Origin: Muscardinus avellanarius | Lineage: Eukaryota; Chordata; Mammalia; Rodentia; Gliridae | Reading direction: 5' to 3' | Assembly (NCBI GenBank): GCA_963383645.1 | Contig: OY726557.1 | Location: forward strand, 126,690,603-126,754,602 | DNA: 64,000 nucleotides | Shown here: in pieces, positions 57,140 through 64,000 of the stretch | Position numbering within the stretch: the stretch's first letter is position 1 | How the letters are laid out: every line of letters starts with the position of its first letter | The notes under the pieces: model-generated | Databases searched by the model: none | What the model saw: only the letters and a program-made list of their open reading frames with translations | What the model was told of the DNA's origin: nothing | Position numbers and translations under genes: made by a program

Positions 57140-57330
57140 TTTGGTACTGGGAATTGAACTCAGGGCCATTCTACCTCTGAACCAGACTAGCAGCCCTATT
57201 TTATTTTTGTATTTTTGAAACAGGGTCTCGCTAGGTCAATGAGAGGCTCATTACTTGCTGAGGCGGTCCTCGAACCTGTGATCCTCCTGTGTCCGTCTCC
57301 TAAGAACTGGGATTACGAACATGTGTCACC
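57140..57330 (-). mobile_element. B1-dID SINE
   Basis: Reverse dimer from tggtactgggaattgaactc to gaacatgtgtcacc. Confidence 0.83.
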
Positions 57331-57979
57331 TGTCTTATTCTTGAGGAGAGACCAGTGGAAGCAGTCTCCCCACAGCTGGATGGATGGTAAGCCTCCTGAG
57401 GCCTCCTGAGGACAGGTACTGGGTCTAATCAGAATATCATCTGTAGAGCAGGAGGGGAGCAATTCTAGTTTCTTTTCCTCTGGGCATCCCTGGTGCGCCC
57501 AGCCCTGAGTGCTCACATTAGGGGCTCAGTAATGGCTGTGCTGATCTGTGAACAGGACAAAGGGATGGTCCTGCTGGCACCTTCTGCACTGCTCTCCTTC
57601 AGCCTGGGCAGTTCCAAGGCTTACTTGGGTAATGCCAGGGCCCAAGGAACCAGGGTCAGGGGCCTCATGGGGTCTCCCCTGGAGACGGGATGCCTGGCAC
57701 CCAAGGCCCTGCAAAGGTAGGCTGTGCAAAGGCGGGGTGTAGGGGCGTAGTTTGAGGGAGCAGGTCCGGACTGGAGCAGAGGAGGGCTCACGAATTGATC
57801 CTGAGTCCTTGGCTGCCTTCAGTGGAAGGCCGGGCTCCGGGAACAAGGCCCTGCCTCCCCGGCCTCAGTTTCTCCAGTGAGGAAGGACACGGCTCCCAGC
57901 CGGGGAGTCTGCAAAACCCTTTCCTGGGTCTCACTGTTCCCAGAAGGCTCCGTGGAAAGGCTGCGCGGGGCAAACCCAG
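57331..57979. other. Unique sequence upstream of the CpG island
   Basis: GC content rises toward the island. About 57370-57530 may be an L2 remnant. No gene recognised. Confidence 0.45.
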
Positions 57980-58530
57980 CCTTGGCAGCGCCAGGGATGC
58001 CCCGGCTCTGCCCTCGCCCCATCCGGCCTGCCCCTCCGCCGCTGGCGCTCACCGCAGCCCCGCGCCCTCGGCCGCCCTCCGCCGCCCCGCCCGCGGGCGC
58101 CCCCGCCCTTCCTCCTCTGCGCGCCCTCCCTCCTCCCCCGGCGGGAGTCGGCTCCGCCGTGTGCGCAAGCGTGTCCGGCCCCTTCCCCGCCCCGCGCCCG
58201 GGCCCCGGCCCCCGCCTCCGCTGCCCGCGGACTTGCCAGCTCCCTGGCCGGCCCCGCGCCCGGGACGGGACGGGCGGAGCCAGCGGCGCGCCAGCGCGGG
58301 GCCGCCAGTCCGAGCGCCTAGCGGATCGGAGCTGTGCGCGGAACTGCCCTGCCCCGCCCCGCTCCACCCGCCCGGGTGAGTACGCGGCCGCCGAGCCGGG
58401 CGGCGAGGGCTCGGGTGCCAGGGGCCCGCGGCCCGCCCCGGCCCGCCGCCCCGGGAGGGGTCGGGCCCGGCACGTGGGCGCAGCGCGGCTGGGGGTCGGG
58501 GTGGGCGGCCGTAGCTCAGGGGAGCCGCTT
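57980..58530 (+). promoter_or_regulatory. ST3GAL4: CpG island, probable ST3GAL4 promoter
   Basis: About 550 bases have very high GC content and undepleted CpG. There are several GC boxes (ccccgcccc and ggggcgggg types, for example around 58084-58092 and 58350-58361) and no obvious TATA box. It is the only such island in the window. In human 11q24 the gene immediately downstream of DCPS on the same strand is ST3GAL4 (beta-galactoside alpha-2,3-sialyltransferase 4), so this is the likely promoter. That naming rests on synteny, not on any coding sequence here. The long minus-strand open frame across it has the Arg/Pro/Gly/Ala composition expected of random GC-rich DNA. Confidence 0.72.
58270..58375 (+). 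other. ST3GAL4: Probable first, non-coding exon of ST3GAL4 (start approximate)
   Basis: A consensus donor CCCGG|GTGAGTA begins at 58376, immediately downstream of the densest GC-box region. No in-frame ATG followed by ST3GAL4-like residues is seen, which fits the known non-coding 5' exons of that gene. The 5' border is a guess based on the distance expected between Sp1 sites and the start site. Confidence 0.5.
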
Positions 58531-59772
58531 CTCAGATCCCTTTCCCTCGACCAGATTTTCGCGGGAAGCCGGATTCCTCTGCCTTCCTCGGAGTGAGCAC
58601 CCAGGACAGTCCTCTTCCCCAGAAAGTTTCTACCCAGCGCCCGGTGCCTGGGCTGAGAGGCATCCCCCACCTCCAGCATCCTCAGAGCTACAGTGTCTCC
58701 CACAACTGTCCCCATCTGGTCCAGGACCTGTGGGCCGGTGTTGCTGGAGGTGACAGGCTCGGCAGGGTCTGTCTGTGTGCAGGAGTTGCAAGGTCGCCGA
58801 GCAGAGCCCAAAGGTGGGGTTGCGGGCTGGAGTCTGGGGAGCCCGGGGCAGCAGGGCCACGTTGTGGAGTGTGGGTGGTGGCCTAAGCCACTGTGCCTGG
58901 CAGCTGTCTGAGTGGCGGGCAGCGAGGAGGAATGGGGTTGGGGAAGGGTGGAGTGAGGGGGGCAGAGTCCCTGGGCTCAGCTCTCTGAGTGCCTGCCTGG
59001 CAGGGACCTCCAGCCAGCCCCAAGCTGCCAACATGTCTGCCAGCACTGCCCCCTCCATCCCAGTCCTAGGGGAGACTTGTCCGGGCTCTGTGAAGCCCAA
59101 TCTGCTGCTGCTTCCTTTGTTCCCCAGGGTCTGGCTTAGGGGGCTACTGCTAAAATGTTGGGGATGAGGACAGTGTTGGGGTGGCCTCTGTGCCCTGTCT
59201 GATCCCCCCACCCACCCCATTCCCCAAGACTGACTCTGTGGAACCTTGGGAAAAGGCTGCTACAGGCTGGGTTGTCACAAGAGGCACAAACCCATGCCAC
59301 TGTACAGGACCTGTCCTGCAGACCCCACCCTCCCCTGCACCCTCCCCTGGCCTTGGCATCTGCACCGAGGAAGGTTTTAAGTGTTTGCTACTAGAAATAT
59401 TTCTCCCACACTTGTATTTTCCAAGGCTGCCCTGTAATTCTAGAGAGGGTACCTGGGAGGTGCCCACAGCTTGAAGCTGGAAATTAATATGGAGCTGTTG
59501 GGTTTTGCTGGGAGCTGGTCTGGGAGTACCCTCTGCCCAAGCTGAGGTGGCCCAGCTTCCTCTGACTTGCTTTCTGCTCTAATCCTGCCCCTACTCTGAG
59601 TGCTCCTTGTGCCCTGGCCCATCACACTGGGTAGGGGAGCTTAGACTGTTCAGTGAGCCCTGCACTTCACCAAAAAGTGGAGGGAGAGCAAGGAATTAGG
59701 GCCAGCGCCCTACCCCCAAGGTGACAGTGGAGGTTAAGAGGGGGGTGTAGATGAAAGAAGTTAGGAAAGTAA
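58531..59772. other. Unique GC-moderate intron sequence
   Basis: No exon recognised. It could include further non-coding ST3GAL4 exons that sequence alone does not reveal. Confidence 0.45.
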
Positions 59773-59831
59773 ATTAGGGACTTAACCCAGTGGTAGAGTG
59801 CTTACCCAGCATGCGCTGGTCCATCGGCAGC

Positions 59832-59882
<51 letters not shown>
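59773..59882 (+). mobile_element. ID-type SINE monomer with (CA)n tail
   Basis: gggacttaacccagtggtagagtgcttacccagcatgcgctgg, then about 25 CA units. Confidence 0.72.
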
Positions 59883-59883
<1 letters not shown>

Positions 59884-61739
59884 CAAAAGTGAGTTAGGAG
59901 TCACCCGCTTGGGCTTTGGGTGGAGAGAGCACCTTTAGCTTAGGAGTGGGTTGCTGCTCAGAGACAGCAGAGCTCCCCCAAGAATGGAGGACCCAGGCCA
60001 AGGAAGCCCATGTTGCCTTCTGCGCTCCCTTCCCTGAAGCAGTGATTCGCTCCCCACTCCTCAGAAGCAGTGCCTTGGCCCTCCACTCTCCCCACTGTTC
60101 TAGACTCCTAGGGTTCGGTTTTCTGCTCCTTTCCAGAGTTGTAAAAAATCCTGGAAAGGCCTCCCTTCACCAGGAAGGAGCACAGAGGGCCCCTTTCTGT
60201 GCACCATCTGTAGCTCCCTGCCTGGGCCTGGCATCTGCCTTTGCCTTGGGCACACCCAGGGCCCTGGATCTCTCCTTGGGATGCCTCGGAGGTTGCCCAG
60301 TGGAGTTGGAAACCCTCAGAGTGGCTTCAGGTTTGTACCGGGCTTTGTGAAGAAGATTTCACTGTACTTCAGACTAATACAGAACAGCTGCATGCTGCTG
60401 GGTCCCAGGCCCTGGACTGACAGGTGTGTGTGTGTGGGTGGTGGTGGAAGAGCAGGGGTCGGGGAGCCTGAAGAGGATGGTCAGGGGGCCCAGGCCTCCA
60501 ATAGGGTCTGAAATCAAAGCCTATTGATTGCAGTCAAGGCAGGGCTCCTGGTCCCTGGGAGGTGGCCTTGGATGACAGAGGGCAGAACAGGTGTAAGGAG
60601 TGGGGACCCAAGCTCACATCACCTGTTCCCCTGCCCTGACTGCTCAGCCATAGGCTGCCTCATGTTCAGACATATTCCTGTAGGAGTGGAGGCCCCAGCT
60701 CATTCCCCTGGCCCTCGGGATCTCCCTTCCTCCTCCACACCTAGGGCTTTGGCCGGAAGCTTTTGGTTTCCAGGAGGAAATAGCCAGGGCGGACGGCTTT
60801 GGGTGACTGTGGTCATTACACACCTCTCTCCTTTGATACCCTGCTCCCACAGGCGCTCCGTGCTTCTGCGTGAGTTTGCCTAGTGCATGTGCTGAGTGCC
60901 CCTGATGGGCTGTTGGCCATCCCTGGCCTTAGACTCTCCCCTAAGCTTTACCACTTTCCTAGTGTGTGGGCGTGGGGCACGATGCAAGAGGAAGTGGCCA
61001 AATGTGGCCTCCCCTGGGAGCAGCAGCAAGTGATGCCCTAGTGCCCGCCAGATGCTCAGCTCCGCCCAGGTGCTGCTGCTTTTCAAGGATGAGGAGGGTG
61101 TGCGTGTGTGTCTAGAGCAAGTTGATCCCTTGCTTGAGTCCAAGAGACCTATGGCCACAGAGGTCCATCCCTGCTCCCCCCCCGCCCCAAGCCACCATGC
61201 AGAAAGGTGATGCGATTGTCTAGACTCTGAAGCCCTGGGTTCTTCCCGGCGGGGGTGGGGTGGGGTGGGGTGAACCCAGCCTAAGTTTGAAGGAGGCCTG
61301 GCCGCAGGCGCCCAGGAGTGGCTGGAGCAGCAGGATGGTCTCCTCTTTCCCTGCCACTTCACTCAGAACTGGGGGTCAGGACTTCAGTATCTTGCCTTCC
61401 TGGCGGCGGGCGGGTGGGAAGCTGGGAGGGCAGCTGAAGAGTCCAGGGAGTGGTTTGGAGAGTGCTGGGCCAACAGGTGGTGGCGTTTCTGCCTTGGGCC
61501 CAACCCTCCTTCAGGTGAGGGCTCCAGGCCCAGTGGTGCTTGTTGGCCACATCTGCCTGGTACCCTCAGCCCATTCTTGCACAAGACCAGTCCTAAGGAA
61601 AAGGGACTTAGCAAATAGCAAAAAGAGTTACAATTTATCAATCACGTACTGATGAAAAGCTTGATATAATAAGCTTAAAAAAAGATACATTAAACATTTA
61701 TTTGTATTATTTCATGTGAGATTCCTTTTTTGTTGTTCT
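59883..61739. other. SINE-free unique intron sequence
   Basis: About 1.9 kb with no exon recognised. A quadruplex-type G tract lies at 61251-61271 (four runs of 4-5 G with single T loops). Confidence 0.5.
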
Positions 61740-61800
61740 TTTTGCAGTGCTGGGGATGGGCAAGCACTCTACCACTAAGCGCTCTACCACTAAACACTAT
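61740..61800 (-). mobile_element. ID-type SINE fragment with internal duplication
   Basis: agtgctggggatgggcaagc, then two copies of gctctaccactaa. Confidence 0.62.
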
Positions 61801-61801
61801 C

Positions 61802-61846
<45 letters not shown>

Positions 61847-62007
61847 TGCTGGGGATTCTACCTCTGAGCTACACCCTCAGCCCAATTTTTATTCTTTATT
61901 TTGAAACAGGGGCTCACTAAGTTGTGGAAGATGGCTGTGAATCTGGCTCCTCCTGTTTCAGCCTCCCAAGTACTAGGATTACAACTGCGTGCCACCATGC
62001 CTGGCTA
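61801..62007 (-). mobile_element. B1-dID SINE with (CA)n tail
   Basis: GT array at 61804-61844, then a reverse dimer to caccatgcctggc. Its right half lacks 'ttgaacccaggggca'. Confidence 0.83.
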
Positions 62008-62009
62008 AA

Positions 62010-62240
62010 CCGTGTGCGTGCGTGCGTGCATGTGTGTGTCTGTGTTGCCAGGGATTGAAACCAGGGGCATTCTACCTCCAAGCTACACCCCCAGCCCTAT
62101 TTTTTATTCTTCATTTTGAAACAGGAGCTTGCTAAGTTGCAGAGGGTCTACGTAGCTGAGACTGGCCGAGAACTTGCGATCCTCCTTTCCCAGCCTCCTA
62201 AATGCTAGAATTTACAGATGTATGCCACCACACCTGACTC
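62010..62240 (-). mobile_element. B1-dID SINE with GT-rich tail
   Basis: Reverse dimer from ccagggattgaaaccagggg to ccaccacacctgact. Confidence 0.84.
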
Positions 62241-62256
62241 ACAGAACCCTATTCTT

Positions 62257-62442
62257 TTTTTTTTTTTTTTCCAGGTCTGGGGATGGAACCCAGAGGCATT
62301 TGACCTCCGAGCTACACCCTCTGCCCAATTTTTTATTCTTTATTTTGAAACAGGGTCTCACTGAATTGCAGAGGGCCTCACTAAGTAAGCTGAGGCTGTC
62401 TGCAAACCGCGATCCTCCTGTCTCAGCCTCCCAAATGCTGAC
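62257..62442 (-). mobile_element. B1-dID SINE, left half truncated, 12-bp flanking repeat
   Basis: T tail, then a reverse element to cctcccaaatgctgac. aaccctattctt flanks it at 62245 and 62443. Confidence 0.85.
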
Positions 62443-62444
62443 AA

Positions 62445-62580
62445 CCCTATTCTTAAGTCCATTTATATAGGAAGAAACAGAGGGTGGGAAAGATTAAACT
62501 TGGTCATGGTCACAGAGCTGGCGAGCAGCCAAGCTGAGTCTTGGACCCAGGCCTGTTTGCAATAGCTGCACCTTTCAGGT
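62445..62580 (-). repeat. MIR
   Basis: aggaagaaacagagggtggg, tggtcacagagctggcgagc and gagtcttggacccaggcctg are reverse MIR landmarks. Confidence 0.72.
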
Positions 62581-62869
62581 GGATCTTGTCTTACCTGTCT
62601 GATCTGTTACCTAAAAAAAAGAGGCCCTGCCTCAAAGGCATAAAGGGGTTTGCTCCAGGCCATGGTGTGTTAGTGTCTAAAGCACAAACCCCTGCCTCTG
62701 TGGGCTGCCCTGAACCTGCACCCGCCCTTCGCCTGCACTGCTTCATCTCGGTGGAGCAGGCCTTGGGCTTGTCAGCTTCTCAGTTGGGCAGTCCAGGGCT
62801 CTCTTCCTTCCTCCTTCCTCTTTCCATCTTCCATCCCTTCATCCCTCCTCCCAGCTTCCCTCCTACCCT

Positions 62870-63050
62870 GCCGCCCCCTCCCAGCCCCCACCCTGCCGCT
62901 TTCCCGCCTGTAATTGCTTCCATCTGGCCCGCCTGCGGCTCCTATTCCTTTGGAAATGTGGCTTCTGGCCGCCCACATGGCTGCAAGGCCTCATCCGGCA
63001 ACCACAGCTACACGTGGGGAAGGGGAGGAGGGGCCGCACGGGGGTCTGAG
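62870..63050. promoter_or_regulatory. Candidate regulatory element or alternative promoter in ST3GAL4 intron 1
   Basis: This is a repeat-free block with a locally raised CpG count (gcctgcggctcc, ggccgccc, catccggcaacc), an E-box cacgtg at about 63012-63017 and a tctattcc/ttcctttggaaatg segment, following a long C/T-rich tract (62800-62895). ST3GAL4 is known to use several 5' exons. A promoter or enhancer role is inference only. Confidence 0.3.
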
Positions 63051-63427
63051 TTCAGCATCACCAGATTCCTGCCAGGTGGAGCACCTTAGCTGCCCGGCCC
63101 TCCGCATGCCCCATCCTGGGCTGGCCAAGGCTAAAGAAGACTCCATTCTGCATCCAGCAGGTACTCCCCCTGTGCCCTGACAACCTCAGTAGCCCTCTCT
63201 GTCCTCTCGAGGGCGCTCAGAGAAGTAGAGGCCAGTGGGGGCCCGCTGTTGGGAATCATTGAGAGGGAAGCCACACAGTGCAGTTAGTGGCAGAGCTTGA
63301 GGGTTCTTGGGAGCTCTGGGCAGGTCAGATTGGAGTGCCTTGTTTTGTTTGACCCTAAATGATTGACACAGAACAGAGAGACGATGCCCCACATTTTGCC
63401 CTGATGTAAAATTCGCACACTGTAAGT

Positions 63428-63627
63428 GGGGCGAGGTGGCACACACCTGTAATCCCAGCACTTGAGAGGCTGAGACAGGAGGATCGCAGGTTTGCGGCCA
63501 GCCTCAGCTACTTAGTGAGACCTCTGCAACTTAGTGAGACCCCATTTCAAAAGAAAGAATAAAAAATAGGGCTAGGGGTATGAGCTCGGAGGTAGAATGC
63601 CCCTGGTTTCAACCCCTAGTACTGCAA
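63428..63627 (+). mobile_element. B1-dID SINE
   Basis: Dimer from tggggcgaggtggcacac to ttcaacccctagtactgc. Confidence 0.87.
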
Positions 63628-63697
63628 AAATAAAATTTGCACATTCTAAGAGTGCATTAATACTCTGTTAACCCCGTTGCCCAAGATTCTGCAGAAA

Positions 63698-63765
63698 GAT
63701 GAGTGTGGTGGTGCACACTCATAATCTCAGTACTTGGGAAGCTGAGACGGAAGCATCACACAGAC
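63698..63765 (+). mobile_element. B1-like fragment
   Basis: Only the left-half start: gatgagtgtggtggtgcacac to gacggaagcatcacacag. Confidence 0.7.
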
Positions 63766-63906
63766 CTGTAGCCTTGACGGGGGCAGTAGAGAGGGGAGGT
63801 GGGCACTGGTTGGGGGCCTGTTTGTGATGAGGAATGGCAGTTTTAAGGCATATTCCTGAGATGCTAGGAGTTTAATGTAAGCTCCAGGAACTTGTTTAAT
63901 GCTATA

Positions 63907-63909
<3 letters not shown>

Positions 63910-63958
<49 letters not shown>

Positions 63959-64000
63959 ACTGGGGATTGAGCCCAGGGGCATTTTATTCTTTTATTTGGA
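63910..64000 (-). mobile_element. B1-dID SINE with (CA)n tail, cut by window end
   Basis: GT array at 63910-63956, then tactggggattgagcccagg in reverse, running off the window. Confidence 0.82.

Larger units (their letters stand above)
58376..64000 (+). other. ST3GAL4: Probable ST3GAL4 first intron (partial)
   Basis: No open frame here resembles the sialyltransferase N-terminal anchor or its sialylmotifs, so coding exons lie beyond the window. From 58,530 to 59,770 the sequence is unique and moderately GC-rich. SINEs appear only after 61.7 kb, apart from one ID monomer at 59.8 kb. Confidence 0.5.

Noticed and set aside
45726..57979. Possible orthologue of the human lncRNA GSEC
   Set aside because: I cannot recall its sequence well enough and see no splice-supported transcript; only the neighbourhood would fit.
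57877..58596. 239-codon plus-strand open frame over the same island
   Set aside because: Overlaps the antisense frame with the same biased composition and crosses the splice donor at 58376.
57819..58811. 330-codon minus-strand open frame
   Set aside because: It spans the CpG island; low-complexity Arg/Ala/Pro/Gly composition with no domain. Typical of GC-rich DNA lacking stop codons.
62541..63089. 182-codon plus-strand frame
   Set aside because: Begins in a MIR and runs through a C/T-rich tract; not similar to ST3GAL4 or another protein I know.
58376..64000. Search for ST3GAL4 coding exons
   Set aside because: Neither the N-terminal membrane anchor nor any sialylmotif appears in any frame.

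Overview
This is a mammalian nuclear genomic window, most likely from a rodent. The evidence is the very high density of dimeric SINEs (more than 80 copies). Each has a 7SL/B1-like left half (the 'cctgtaatcccag...gggaggctgag' motif) and an ID-like, tRNA-derived right half ('gtagctcagaggtagaatgcccctgggttcaatccccagtacc'). This B1-dID architecture is known from squirrel-related rodents (Sciuridae, Aplodontiidae, Gliridae). The left-half sequence 'cagtacttgggaggctgag' differs from the squirrel form I remember, so a non-sciurid relative such as mountain beaver is possible, but I cannot fix the species.

Two neighbouring genes can be supported, both on the + strand. From the window start to about 45.7 kb lies the 3' part of DCPS, the scavenger m7G-cap decapping enzyme. 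Four coding exons are visible (30096-30241, 37594-37707, 43223-43333, 45330-45596). They give 212 residues, equivalent to human residues 126-337, and include the cap-binding Trp175, Glu185, Asp205 and Lys207 and the HIT-motif nucleophile His277. The gene ends with a short 3' UTR and an AATAAA at 45702. The exons encoding roughly residues 1-125 are not in the window, so the first 30 kb are the downstream part of a large intron. About 12 kb downstream is a strong CpG island (about 57.98-58.53 kb) with GC boxes and a clean splice donor at 58376. By synteny with human 11q24 (DCPS then ST3GAL4) this is most likely the promoter and first non-coding exon of ST3GAL4. The window then ends inside its first intron, and no ST3GAL4 coding exon is present.

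Layout: 1-30.1 kb is DCPS intron, dense in SINEs except for a SINE-poor stretch at 10.75-14.68 kb. The interval 27.05-30.7 kb is unique sequence plus ancient MIR/L2/MER20 remnants around the first visible exon. 30.2-45.3 kb holds the remaining introns and exons. 45.7-57.9 kb is intergenic and again rich in SINEs, many nested, with a MaLR-type LTR at 53.5 kb. 58-64 kb is the CpG island and first intron of the downstream gene. L1 3' ends occur at 7.1-8.1, 20.9-21.7, 24.9-25.2 and 51.9-52.0 kb. The first keeps an open C-terminal ORF2 fragment with its cysteine motif.

I found no wholly new system. The most unusual observations are a roughly 240-bp unidentified GC-rich insertion inside a SINE, flanked by a 9-bp repeat (33.3-33.6 kb); a tandem 3' splice-site arrangement at the first visible DCPS exon whose upstream acceptor would give an immediate stop; a G-quadruplex motif 20 bases after the DCPS stop codon; a young SINE subfamily that twice inserted at the same internal position of older SINEs; and a near-perfect (CA)n-CGCG-(TG)n palindrome at 10.14 kb. 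SINE boundaries are judged by eye and may be off by several bases.
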